From NCBI RefSeq assembly GCF_016616235.1, contig NZ_CP067100.1:4895001-4959000 (forward strand): a stretch of DNA of 64,000 nt, written 5' to 3'. Shown here piece after piece: positions 36,804 to 45,280 of the stretch. This DNA comes from Bradyrhizobium diazoefficiens (GTDB taxonomy: Bacteria; Pseudomonadota; Alphaproteobacteria; Rhizobiales; Xanthobacteraceae). The notes under the pieces were generated by a model, which made no database searches, had not been told where the DNA came from, and worked only from the letters and a program-made list of their open reading frames with translations. Within the stretch, counting starts at the first letter, position 1, and every line of letters begins with the position of its first letter. The position numbers and the translations under genes are program-made.

Positions 36804-38660
36804 CTATGCCGTCGACAACGGCAGGCTGATTCGAAGCTGAGCCCCTCCACCGGACTGATTTTCCGCAGTGATCCGGCCATTGTGAGCTTCGACGATGGTC
36901 CGGGCAATCGCCAGCCCCATGCCCATGCCCTCTGGCTTGGTGGTGAAGAACGGCTCGAAGACCCGCTTGACCTGATCGGACGGAATGCCTGGTCCGTGGT
37001 CTCGGATGGAAACTTCGGCCCGGTTGCCGGCACGTACAGCCTCGATGTCAATCTTGCGGACGCTGCCGGCGCAGCCGGTGACGGCATCCATCGCGTTCAC
37101 GATCAGATTTGTGATGACCTGCTGGAGCTGAATTCGGTCGCCTTTGATCGGAAGCAGGGCCAAATGCGTCACGGCATCGAGCTCGACTTTTCGGGCCGTC
37201 GCCAATGGCGCAAGGAAGGTCACCGTTTCCTCGAGAACGTCATTGAGGTCCAGCTCCTTCTCCTCGAACGGCGCCTTCTTGAGCAGACTCCGAAGATGCA
37301 CGATGACTTCGCTCGCTCGCGCATCGTCACGTCTGATGTCCTCAATGATCTCGTTCAATTCATTTAAGTCTGGATTCGGCGACCGAAGCATCAATGCCGC
37401 GCTTTCGGCATTCGTCAGAATGGCGCCAAGCGGCTGATTCAGCTCGTGCGCAATCGATGCGGTGAGTTCGCCCGCCATCGTGTAGCGGTTGACATGGGCG
37501 AGTTCCGCGGACTGCTGCCGGGCCTGCACCTCCGCCTTGCGGCGGCCGCGTCGCTCGTGGACGAGGATGCTGATGAGAGCCGCCTGTACGAGGATGACGG
37601 ATGCAATGAGGAGTATCTGCCAACGATAGGTCTCCCACGGGGACGGGTCACGAAAGTAGACCTCGCTGCCAGGTGGCAGGCTACTTTCGGCAATGTTCCA
37701 CCGCCTGAGCTGCCGCCAATCGTACTTCGCCGGACCATATTCAAGGGTGGGAATCTTGATGTCGGACGGTCGCTCGCCGCCCAGGATTCGGATCGCCGCT
37801 TCCGACGTCTTCTGGGCACTGTCGCCTGCAGACGTCATCGGGCCGCCGACAGTCTCGCCGCCAAAGAACGAGTCATCATAGGAAAAAATCGGCGCATTGG
37901 CGGCGGCGTAGAGCTCCTTGAGCGCCTGCTCGCCTTCATGGCTGGCGCCGGTCGCATCCACCTGGACCTGAACCCAGAAGATCGCGCTGTCCGGCGGAAG
38001 GCGAGCCGCCTCCTTCAAAATGTCGGCAAATGAAAGTCTATTCCAGAACAGCAAGTGCACGTTGGGCAGAACCGGTTCAAGCTCCTTGCGGATCTCATTT
38101 TGCCAGAAGCGTTCGTTCGGAGAATCGCCGACCACGACCGCAATCGTCCTTGTCGCGGGCAAGAGCCTGACGATATTCCCAAACAGCGCAGGAACGTCCT
38201 GCCGCACGGCAACCACAGCATCATTGTCCGAGAGTGCCGAACGCTGCACCCGCCGCTCCTCGACCGCCGTCATTACCATCGGGGTGGACGGAAACAGTTG
38301 CGGCCGATTTCGCTGGACGAACGAGGCCGCCGGCCCTCCCAAGGCAACGATGAGGTCGGGGGCACCGCGCGCGAACAATGCGCGCAGATAGTCCGCAAAT
38401 TCAGCTTCCACGTTCCGGTCTTCAAAGCGGGCCGTTGCGACGGAGAAATCCTGGATGTCGATCGGCCAGCGCGATTGACGTTCGAGCTCCTGTCGGAGTG
38501 CCGTCGAATAGTCCCGCCATGGCTTGAAGTTTGGGCCGTACGAATTGAACATGATGATCCGCTTCAGCCCTGGAGCAGCGCCATCTGCAGCCGCGGCAGA
38601 AATCGCACTCGCAGTTACTGCCAAGAAAAGCCATGCGGCTGCAAGCCACCTTCCGGCCAC
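36804..38660 (-). CDS. hybrid-sensing histidine kinase with ABC-binding-protein-like sensor
   Basis: 618 aa with a signal or anchor (AAAWLFLAVTASAISAAAA). The periplasmic part (about 30-340) looks like an ABC substrate-binding protein of the PF04392 type (IIMFNSYGPNFKPWRDYSTA at its start). A membrane helix (about 350-370) follows, then a kinase core with phospho-His H405 in SIAHELNQPLGAI, an N box (NLIVNAMDAV) and a G box (DHGPGIPSDQVK; GMGMGLAIARTIVEAH). No response regulator is adjacent; those at 15155 and 15729 are candidates. Ligand unknown. Confidence 0.9.
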   Translation of the reverse strand: MAGRWLAAAWLFLAVTASAISAAAADGAAPGLKRIIMFNSYGPNFKPWRDYSTALRQELERQSRWPIDIQDFSVATARFEDRNVEAEFADYLRALFARGAPDLIVALGGPAASFVQRNRPQLFPSTPMVMTAVEERRVQRSALSDNDAVVAVRQDVPALFGNIVRLLPATRTIAVVVGDSPNERFWQNEIRKELEPVLPNVHLLFWNRLSFADILKEAARLPPDSAIFWVQVQVDATGASHEGEQALKELYAAANAPIFSYDDSFFGGETVGGPMTSAGDSAQKTSEAAIRILGGERPSDIKIPTLEYGPAKYDWRQLRRWNIAESSLPPGSEVYFRDPSPWETYRWQILLIASVILVQAALISILVHERRGRRKAEVQARQQSAELAHVNRYTMAGELTASIAHELNQPLGAILTNAESAALMLRSPNPDLNELNEIIEDIRRDDARASEVIVHLRSLLKKAPFEEKELDLNDVLEETVTFLAPLATARKVELDAVTHLALLPIKGDRIQLQQVITNLIVNAMDAVTGCAGSVRKIDIEAVRAGNRAEVSIRDHGPGIPSDQVKRVFEPFFTTKPEGMGMGLAIARTIVEAHNGRITAENQSGGGAQLRISLPLSTA

Positions 38661-39813
38661 CGTACCCTCCCATGCCCGATTTGCTCGGTGAGGCAGCGCG
38701 GAGCGCCCAAACTACGACTCCGGTTTTCGCTCAGTATCAGCTTAGCACTGATAGATTGTAGATTTAACCCTGGTGCCCGCCGTCGATGCGCCCTGATGAC
38801 GCTCTTTGGGCGCGAAGCCTTGGCAGATTGACGTTGGAATCCCGTACTTAGCGGATCAAGAACTTGAGTTGGGCGCAATATCGGGTGCAGAGCCCACCTC
38901 TACTGCAAACATGCAGCGCTTCCGTGGTCAGAATCGAGCTCGCGCCCCCCCGTACTGATCACGGATGAGAGAACGAACCCGCCGATTTCCACGCTGGCTA
39001 CTCTACCATCCTCTCGTAAGGAAATCGCGCTTTAGCTTCGCGCCGCCTTCGTTCAAATAGAGGTGCAACGGCCACGGGAGCAAACGCAGAACGCACATGA
39101 AAAGACACTGGTGACAAGTTTGCGATTGAGCGACATCGGCGCGAGACAACGGACGTGCTCAAGGACCCAGTCGGCCCCGACCGGCACATCATTTGATGGA
39201 AACCCTGCTTGGGAGACCACGGAGCGATGACGGATCAGAATACGAGCCCGCCGTTTCTACGCTGGGCTACGCCACTGCGCTCTCGCGAGGAAAACGTGGT
39301 TTTTCGTCGCGGGGAGTTGAGTCAATGGAAGATGCGACACTACAGGAGCAAGCGCTGGACCAAGACACGCTGCCAACAGTGGAGAGAACGTAATATTTGC
39401 TGAGAGTAACAACCTAGGATGAGAGTAACAATGTGGGGAAGGAAAATCGCGAAAACTTCTTTCGCATCAATGGTCTATACCCTTAGTGCGCTCGGAGGGC
39501 GGACTCATCTGCTGTAATTTGAACGGGTTACGGTGGAGGATAACGAGTTTTGGTGCATTTCGCGCTCAAAAGTGTCTTTAGCCCGACCGTTGTAGAAGAG
39601 CCCTGTCCCAAGCGAGCTCAGGTCGGCTCTCCGCTACCCCGCGGTCGACCTCGGACATCCCGCTTTTAAGGCCTTAAGAAACTCGCAGTGCTTCTTTTCT
39701 TGTCGAAGAACTCCGCGAGATCCTTATACATATGTTCTTGTTTTGTTCAAAAACTTGTCTGAAAACAAAGGCTTGGAATTTGCGAAACCTTGGTTTCGTG
39801 GTACAGAGGAGGA
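38661..39813. other. gene-poor transition into genomic island
   Basis: About 1.15 kb without a credible gene. It contains two diverged copies of a ~64-bp unit (near 38961 and 39230), a 12-bp direct repeat TGAGAGTAACAA at 39401 and 39420, and a short open frame starting MTDQNTSPPFLRWATPLRSR at 39228 that reads through the second copy. The base composition looks less GC-rich than the flank to the left. No tRNA or integrase was seen. Confidence 0.55.
38961..39294. repeat. two diverged ~64-bp repeats
   Basis: 38961-39024 begins ACGGATGAGAGAACGAACCC and ends CTCTCGTAAGGAAA. 39230-39294 begins ACGGATCAGAATACGAGCCC and ends CTCTCGCGAGGAAA. By eye, roughly three quarters of positions match when a few gaps are allowed. 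They may be relics of a duplicated short gene. Confidence 0.5.
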
Positions 39814-40428
39814 ATGAACAGCCCGAACCTCGATAGCGTGCGGAACCGGCGGCGGCGGATTTGGTCGCAGATCTCCGCCCTATGCGAGGAGGACCGGGAC
39901 CTTTACACCGCCGAGAAGGTGCTGCTCCGCTTGTCGGGCACGACCGAGAAGGCCTCGCTGCCGATGACGGTGTTGCCGCCGCAGATGGGCACGGCCTCCA
40001 CCGAGATGAACGCCCTCCTCTCCTCCAGCTCCTACGGCATCACGACCAGGCTCCACCCCGCCGAGTTCACGCAACAGGACCTGGTCGAGGCCGAGCGCGA
40101 CTTCGCCAATGCCGAGGAGGAAGAAGAGGAGGAAGAGGAAGGCGAAGGTGATGACGACGGCGGCGCCGGACTGGTCAGGATTGTGCGCGACGTCATGACG
40201 GGCAACGAGACCTTGGAGCAGCTGACGCTGCTGCTCATGCGCAACTGCGGCGACACCTGGTGGACGGCCAGCGAGATCCAGAGCTTTCTGACGCACATCA
40301 AGGGCCGAGAGGTCCCGATGGCCAGCATCTCGCCAATGCTGACGAATCTCAAGAACAACGGCGTAATCACCCGCAGCGGCCACGAAATCGCACTGTCAGA
40401 ACGCGCGAAGGAGGACGTCTTCAAGTGA
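39814..40428 (+). CDS. acidic hypothetical protein, winged-helix-like end
   Basis: 204 aa from the ATG at 39814 with GAGGAGGA just upstream. The N-terminal region is charged (PNLDSVRNRRRRIWSQISAL), the middle is a strongly acidic run (about residues 108-125, Glu/Asp), and the C-terminus (WWTASEIQSFLTHIKGREVP, SPMLTNLKNNGVITRSGHEI) looks like a winged helix, as in DNA-binding regulators. An 18-codon frame starting GTG overlaps its stop (GTGA). No family recognised; function unknown. Confidence 0.75.
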   Translation: MNSPNLDSVRNRRRRIWSQISALCEEDRDLYTAEKVLLRLSGTTEKASLPMTVLPPQMGTASTEMNALLSSSSYGITTRLHPAEFTQQDLVEAERDFANAEEEEEEEEEGEGDDDGGAGLVRIVRDVMTGNETLEQLTLLLMRNCGDTWWTASEIQSFLTHIKGREVPMASISPMLTNLKNNGVITRSGHEIALSERAKEDVFK

Positions 40429-40479
40429 TTACGGCAGTAAAACCCACGTATCCCTGTTCATTAGTGGAGGAGAACGGCT

Positions 40480-40509
40480 GAGTCGCCTTCCGGTGACTCT
40501 TGTTTTTTT
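40480..40509 (+). terminator. intrinsic terminator
   Basis: Stem GAGTCGCC / GGTGACTC (one G-T pair) with loop TTCC, followed by TTGTTTTTTT. It ends the transcript of the acidic protein gene. Confidence 0.8.
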
Positions 40510-40629
40510 GGTAGTTTCGACTTGTGCGACCACCGATTCGGTCTGGCCCCGTCCTTTTTCAAAGGTTTGGGCGCTGAATCACAGGCCCCAAAGGGCGGCG
40601 GAACCATTCCGTCATCGGTGAAATAGGAG

Positions 40630-40829
40630 GGACAAAATGCTGTCCTGTCCGTTGCACATGCCCGTGCGGGTGGTGGCCTATCGGCGCTTCCGGCTGGGAC
40701 GTTGGGAGAACGTATGCTCCCATTGTAGGGGACTGCCGAGCCGGTGACAGGCTCGACAGTCGTAGTCCTACAAAGGAGGGGCTGCCGCAAGGCGGCCCCT
40801 CTGCCATTTCCGGGGTCGCCCCCGGAAAT
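40630..40829 (+). ncRNA. candidate structured RNA, chain of hairpins
   Basis: Consecutive stems: GGACA/TGTCC (40630-40645); TGGGAG/CTCCCA (40703-40722); a long stem with outer TGTAGG/CCTACA and inner GACTGCCGAGCC/GGCTCGACAGTC (40724-40772); GAGGGGC-x-GCC with a GCAA loop (40776-40802); and a perfect 10-bp ATTTCCGGGG/CCCCGGAAAT (40806-40829). Five stems in 200 nt outside any long gene is more than expected by chance. The strand is not certain: the stems read equally on both, and the plus strand is chosen because of the AGGAGGG at 40625. Which RNA family, if any, is unknown. Confidence 0.5.
40637..40747 (+). CDS. possible 36-aa peptide inside the hairpin region
   Basis: ATG at 40637 follows TAGGAGGG, an ideal ribosome site, with good spacing. 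The peptide begins MLSCPLHMPVRVVAYRRFRL and ends in CSHCRGLPSR, a Cys-x2-Cys pair. The overlap with several stems makes it either a real small gene with a structured message or a chance frame in an RNA gene. Confidence 0.35.
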   Translation: MLSCPLHMPVRVVAYRRFRLGRWENVCSHCRGLPSR

Positions 40830-41017
40830 CTGGTACCCGACCCGGCAAAATTCGGTCGGCAGAAACTGAGTGTGAGTTCAATGGCGAGTCGCTCTCGCCA
40901 GAGCCTCGCTGGGGACATGTTACCATCTGGTTAAGATGGACCACCGTACGTCCTCCCGCCGGATTGACTTATTGAGTCGTCAACTTCTTGTTGACTCTTT
41001 GTAGTGCGGGTTTTCCA

Positions 41018-41038
41018 CCCGTACAACCCCTGTACGGG
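41018..41038. repeat. 8-bp inverted repeat
   Basis: CCCGTACA and TGTACGGG around ACCCC. It lies about 80 nt beyond the stop of the leftward DUF4145 gene and may act as its transcript end; no T-run follows. Confidence 0.4.
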
Positions 41039-41118
41039 CCTTTCCAGAAGCTTTGGTGTCACCCGATGAGACAATTATGGGCATTCTGACACCACCTTGG
41101 TACCGCGGTTGACGCAAC

Positions 41119-41865
41119 CTACCTATGAGCCTTGAGGCGCTTGATGATGTCCTTAGTGCTCTCGCCGCGGTCCTTGAACAGGTCCTCCAGAGCACGCTCG
41201 TACAGCTGGTAAGCATCGAGTATCGCAGCCTGTGACACCTTCGAGCTGTGTGCACCAAGGTTCCCGATGGTACGCAGTGCATGCAGGGTTTCTGAGTGCT
41301 CGATGGTGCCAACCTTCTTCGCGAACTTGTCGATGCGTGCAGAGAGGTCGAGCACCCTACGTTTGCCGGGCTTCGAGGGGTTCTTGGTGTCCTTCTGGAT
41401 GCGCGTCTTTGCGACACCAAAGTGGTCCATCATCCGCTCCAGGCTGGTACGCAACCGGGATGCACACACGCTGTAGTCCACCCAGTAGAGCTCGAAGGAC
41501 AGCTTCACCTCCTTCACCACCTCGACTGGTGTCTTCTTTGGCACCTCGACGATCGGCGGTGCAGGACGCATATAGTAAGGCCTGTACGTAGGCACCCACT
41601 CCAACTCGTTTTCTGGAGTAACCTCCTGGTCCTGCCACACCTCTCCAGCAACTGACACCACTTCGCCGCACGCGGTGTTGGCGCACTCCAACAGCATCAC
41701 GAACCGATCGGGTGTATTGGGGTCGAAGTGGTCGGTCCTTGCATAACGTGGGATCTTCGACTTGAGCGTATCCTTGAGCATCCGCAGATTGCCGTTGCAT
41801 CTGGGGCAAGGCAAAAATGGCCAGCCGACGCTGTTGAGCGCCCCCTTCCATAGTGACTTCTTCAA
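41119..41865 (-). CDS. DUF4145-type protein with zinc ribbon
   Basis: 248 aa. The N-terminus has CPRCNGN followed by a second pair around CANTACGE, a zinc-ribbon layout. The C-terminal half (YSVCASRLRTSLERMMDHFG; GNLGAHSSKVSQAAILDAYQ) fits DUF4145, a helical domain found near defence and restriction genes. It is the last of a leftward group with the two genes at 41910 and 42713. Function unknown. Confidence 0.75.
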   Translation of the reverse strand: MKKSLWKGALNSVGWPFLPCPRCNGNLRMLKDTLKSKIPRYARTDHFDPNTPDRFVMLLECANTACGEVVSVAGEVWQDQEVTPENELEWVPTYRPYYMRPAPPIVEVPKKTPVEVVKEVKLSFELYWVDYSVCASRLRTSLERMMDHFGVAKTRIQKDTKNPSKPGKRRVLDLSARIDKFAKKVGTIEHSETLHALRTIGNLGAHSSKVSQAAILDAYQLYERALEDLFKDRGESTKDIIKRLKAHR

Positions 41866-41909
41866 GCTTCGCCCCCCAACTCGTCCGCCAGATTGCAGGT
41901 ACCTGCAAC

Positions 41910-42701
41910 CTAAATCGCCGCTCCGAGGATCTGCGTGATCGCCTGGCCGATCTCACTGACGGCCACACGCATCCCAACTTCCTTCGCCAAACCGACAAGA
42001 CGCTCGGACCAGCGCTTGAGCTTGACGGGATCGGGGGCCGGCTTGACCGCCTCATCCTTCACGACTTCCGCGATATCTCGGAAGCCTTCCTTCTGGGTTT
42101 GCTCCAGCTGCTGAAACTCAGGTGACGCCAGAGCCCTGTCTATTGCTGCCACCAGCTGCTGATGGTGCTGGATAATGGCCGACTGCGAGAACTCTCCGAC
42201 ACCAACCTGTTGGACCGCTCCAGGGCTGTTCGACTGAGTGTTGACGATGCTCACGACCGGATCTTTTTTCATCCGCTCATTCCCCATTATGCCGTGCGTG
42301 AAATCCCTGACCTTGCGAGTCCGCATCTCACCAAGCTCCACGCGGAGCTTATTGAAGTGAGGGGCAACGGTCGGCTCGTCGAGCCCCGTCCCTCCCCCAC
42401 AAGCAATCATCTTGTCCATCAGAAGATCGACGATCCGGCCGGCAAAGTAGTCGAGCGGTTTCACGACGTCCGGGCCGTTCTCGCCCGTCAGGTTGAAGGC
42501 AAAGAGCGCAGCCTTGTCGAACTCTTCGCCAAACGTCTTTCGGATCGCCTCCCCGAACATGACAAGAGTGACACCGCTTGCTAACCGTCCGGCCGCAGCG
42601 TTCCGGCGCATGATCGCGTTAAATACGGCTTCGCCTAATATCGCGGCGTCGTATGCACGGTCGTTCAGGCTAGCGCCTAGGTAAGCCGGATCGTACCCCA
42701 T
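41910..42701 (-). CDS. hypothetical protein with NSPGAVQQ motif
   Basis: 263 aa from the ATG at 42701. The N-terminal half is helical (DRAYDAAILGEAVFNAIMRR), the centre has SIVNTQSNSPGAVQQVGVGE, and the C-terminus is a helix pair. N-Q-x-NSPGA-Q-Q-like motifs occur in several conflict-system and accessory proteins, but I cannot name the family. It ends 44 nt before the DUF4145 gene, so the two are probably cotranscribed. Confidence 0.65.
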   Translation of the reverse strand: MGYDPAYLGASLNDRAYDAAILGEAVFNAIMRRNAAAGRLASGVTLVMFGEAIRKTFGEEFDKAALFAFNLTGENGPDVVKPLDYFAGRIVDLLMDKMIACGGGTGLDEPTVAPHFNKLRVELGEMRTRKVRDFTHGIMGNERMKKDPVVSIVNTQSNSPGAVQQVGVGEFSQSAIIQHHQQLVAAIDRALASPEFQQLEQTQKEGFRDIAEVVKDEAVKPAPDPVKLKRWSERLVGLAKEVGMRVAVSEIGQAITQILGAAI

Positions 42702-42712
42702 GGCGTCGCCCC

Positions 42713-42922
42713 CTAGTGCAACCAAAGCTTCGAAGCTCCATAGATAGCTGCAGCCCCTGCAGCAATCCACCAGGGCCGCGCAACGGATCGAGGACGAGTA
42801 GCCAAATGGCCTAGCCAGGCCGTCAGAAGCGCTCCCTTCGTCTCACCGTAGCTTTGCTTCAGATCTCCACTGCATTTGGCGATTTCAACCAAATCCGAAA
42901 CCCTTGTATCCTGCTCAGACAC
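42713..42922 (-). CDS. small membrane protein
   Basis: 69 aa from a GTG at 42922, chosen because AGGAGA lies just upstream. The soluble N-terminus (EQDTRVSDLVEIAKCSGDLK) is followed by one hydrophobic segment near the C-terminus (WWIAAGAAAIYGASKLW). It is 11 nt ahead of the hypothetical gene at 41910 and probably its operon partner. Confidence 0.6.
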   Translation of the reverse strand: MSEQDTRVSDLVEIAKCSGDLKQSYGETKGALLTAWLGHLATRPRSVARPWWIAAGAAAIYGASKLWLH

Positions 42923-43669
42923 AGCCGATCTCCTTCTCCGGGGGAGCATCCCCGAAGCTGCACCTTCTCATTTGTCCTGCGGCGTTAAGCGATAGCGCTC
43001 GCTTACCCGACTACACTTCCCGAAGCTTTAATTCAGCACCACTCTTGACTCGAATTAAAACTCACGGCAGGCGAATCAAAGCAATCACTAACTTCCGTTA
43101 CCTAACTAAGATACTGCATTTCGGTGCCCAAAACGACAAGGGCAGAACCTTCGTAGTGGTACCAATCCTGTACCACGGCACAACACTGCTATTTCGGTTT
43201 ATCTTAATTCGTATTTTTGCACTTGTTGGTGTCACTGTGACCGCAGCTCGTGAGCGCTGCTATCACTTCGTCGCATCTCGGCGCGTGAAGGACATCGCCG
43301 AGATCGAGCGGTCGTCTGCCATCCGCCAGGCCGAGGCTAAAGTTGAAATGCTCAAAAAACGCGGACCGCCATCATCGCTGAGATGCGTCCGACTCAATCA
43401 TACACCTGCCGCATACCAACCATCCTAGAGGCCGGAGAGTCTTTGGAAAATTCACCTTCATGGCTGCTTCTGGCACGCGGCAGATTGTTGTTTTTACTTA
43501 GAAACTAATGGCTTCTGTGGCGTGCGTTACACGCCGGAAAGTCTCCCGCAGGTCGCGGTGCCAGTAACAAGATATTTCATCGCGATACAAAACAAGGGGT
43601 ACCCTATTGATCAGTAACCCGCCTGGTGTACACAGATTCTAGTCCTCCCGGTTTCACCTCATAACTTAA
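42923..43669. other. intergenic region, no firm gene
   Basis: About 750 nt. A rightward open frame (42904-43428) contains a hydrophobic stretch (LFRFILIRIFALVGVTVTAA) and a charged helix (RRVKDIAEIERSSAIRQAEA), but its start lies inside the opposite gene's 5' end and the first half has no protein-like character. It is an uncertain small membrane protein. The region should also hold the promoter of the leftward operon. Confidence 0.4.
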
Positions 43670-43684
43670 ATGAAGAGGTGTGCC

Positions 43685-43897
43685 GTGACAGACCAATCCC
43701 CCGAATTCAGGTTCGATTACGAAGACAAGAACGGCAAGGTTTCGACGAACCGACCCGAGGTCGTTCAATGGGCTGTCGCCATCAAGCTTGTTGCCCAAGG
43801 GTTGGCTTACCTGATCTTGGCAGCCGGCGCCGTCTACACGCTCTACGCCCGCGGTGGCGACGTTGTGACGTTCCTCTCGCGCTTTGTCGGCAAGTGA
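43685..43897 (+). CDS. small single-helix membrane protein
   Basis: 70 aa from GTG at 43685, or 75 aa from the ATG at 43670; AAGAGGTG precedes the GTG. It has a charged N-terminal segment (EFRFDYEDKNGKVSTNRPEV), one transmembrane helix (VAQGLAYLILAAGAVYTLYA) and a short tail. Unknown function. It stands alone before the IS66 remnant. Confidence 0.55.
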   Translation: MTDQSPEFRFDYEDKNGKVSTNRPEVVQWAVAIKLVAQGLAYLILAAGAVYTLYARGGDVVTFLSRFVGK

Positions 43898-44039
43898 TCA
43901 GACGCCGAAGAGCGAATGGTCCAAAGCATATGCCGCAACCCACGCTGCGTCGGCCGCGTCTTTCGTTTAGATTTTTGCCCCAGCGACCTTTTGCAGCCGC
44001 CTGCATTTCCGGCTTCTTGGCGTTGCCCTTGGCCGTGGC

Positions 44040-44294
44040 GTGGTCTTCAGCTTGCTGGCCTTCAAGCGAGACCCTCACGGCGGCGACCTCTATGTGTTCC
44101 GTGGCAAAAGCGGCAAGCTGATCAAAATTCTTTGGCACGATGGACTAGGCATGTCGCTTTGCGCCAAGCGGCCGGAGCGTGGCCGCTTCCTGCGGCCATC
44201 GTCGGCTGATGGCGTGGTGATAATCACGCCGGCCCAGGCGAATGCCGCAACATACCTGGCGACCGCAGGCGGCCGGCTGATCGCTATGATTTGA
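44040..44294 (+). pseudogene. IS66 tnpB fragment
   Basis: 84 codons from a GTG. RDPHGGDLYVFRGKSGKLIK and ILWHDGLGMSLCAKR are the conserved IS66 Orf2 core; the upstream third of the family is missing and the last ~15 codons are altered. Confidence 0.75.
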
Positions 44295-45190
44295 ATCGAC
44301 GGCACGATTGGCAGTCCGGACAGAGACGGCCTCTTATGTTTCTCTGGTCGGCGATGGGCGCCGATGATTCTCTCCCCGACGATGTGACCATGCTGCAGGC
44401 GACGCTGCGCGCCGAGCGAGCGGCCCGATTGGCCGCGGAGGCAGAAGCCCAGGCGGGGACATTGCTGATCGAGAAGCTCAAACTCACGATCAAGAAGCTG
44501 CGGCCCGAGCAATTCGGACAGCCCTCCGAGCAAGGCGCGTTGCTGGATCAGCTTGAGCTACAGCTCGCCGACCTGGAGGTGAACGCGGCGCAAGCTGAGA
44601 CCGCGGCGCAGATGACAGCCGTGCCATCGTTTGGGCGCCGCAAGCCAGCCCGCCAGCCGCTGCCGGAGCATTTGCCGTGGGAGCGCATTGTCTATCCAGT
44701 GCCGGCCTCCTGCCCATGCTGCGGCGACAGCCGGTTCCGCAAGATTGGCGAGGACGTGACCGAGAGGCTGGAGCTTGTTCCGCGCCAGTGGAAGGTGATC
44801 CAGCACGTGCGCGAGAAGCTCGTCTGCTGGGCCTGCGAAGCGATCAGCCAGCCGCCGGCTCCCTCGCCTCCGATTGCGCGCGGGCGTGCAGGGCCCAAGC
44901 TGCTAGACCATCTTCTGTTCGCCAAGTACGGCCTGCACCTACCGCTTCATCGTCAGAGCGATGTCTACAAGCGTGAAGACCTCGATCTCGACGTATCGAC
45001 GCTCGCGGACTGCGTAGGTACTTCCGCTGCAACCCCGACGCCTCTGGTCGACGCGATCCGGGGCCACGTCTTCGCAGCCGAGCGCATCCACGCGGATGAC
45101 ACCACGGTGCCGGTCCTGGCAAAGGGCAAGACCCGGACCGGCCGGCTCTGGACCTACGTGCGCGACAACCATCCGTTTGCCGGCCAACCC
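44040..45190 (+). mobile_element. IS66-family remnant
   Basis: Fragments of two IS66 genes: tnpB-like (KRDPHGGDLYVFRGKSGKLI, GLGMSLCAKR) and the N-terminal half of tnpC. The left part of tnpB, the third small gene and the tnpC catalytic core are absent, so it cannot move by itself. No terminal inverted repeats were identified. Confidence 0.8.
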
Positions 45191-45280
45191 ACGTTACGTA
45201 CTCGATGGCGCCCTCGAGGGTTAGAGACCGTCGACGGGGCCAACGCCCGCTTCCCTCCGCCGACCTCCTGGAGACGTTAA
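44354..45280 (+). pseudogene. truncated IS66 transposase (tnpC)
   Basis: It reads from MGADDSLPDD with the coiled-coil LTIKKLRPEQFGQPSEQGAL, the zinc-like CPCCGDSRFRKIGEDVTERL, and IHADDTTVPVLAKGKTRTGR up to VRDNHPFAGQ. Then it enters unrelated sequence from about 45186 and stops at 45280. The catalytic D-D-E core is therefore incomplete. Confidence 0.85.

Noticed and set aside
36405..37367. Rightward 320-codon frame starting inside napC
   Set aside because: Out of frame with napC and antisense to the kinase; no protein-like features.
39401..39431. 12-bp repeat TGAGAGTAACAA as a CRISPR or iteron array
   Set aside because: Only two copies, no further regularly spaced units.
42904..43428. Rightward 174-codon frame with one hydrophobic stretch
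   Set aside because: Start lies in the opposite gene's 5' end and the first half is not protein-like; kept only as a possibility in the gap entry.
43782..44138. Leftward 118-codon frame over the IS66 tnpB region
   Set aside because: Antisense of tnpB, no family match.
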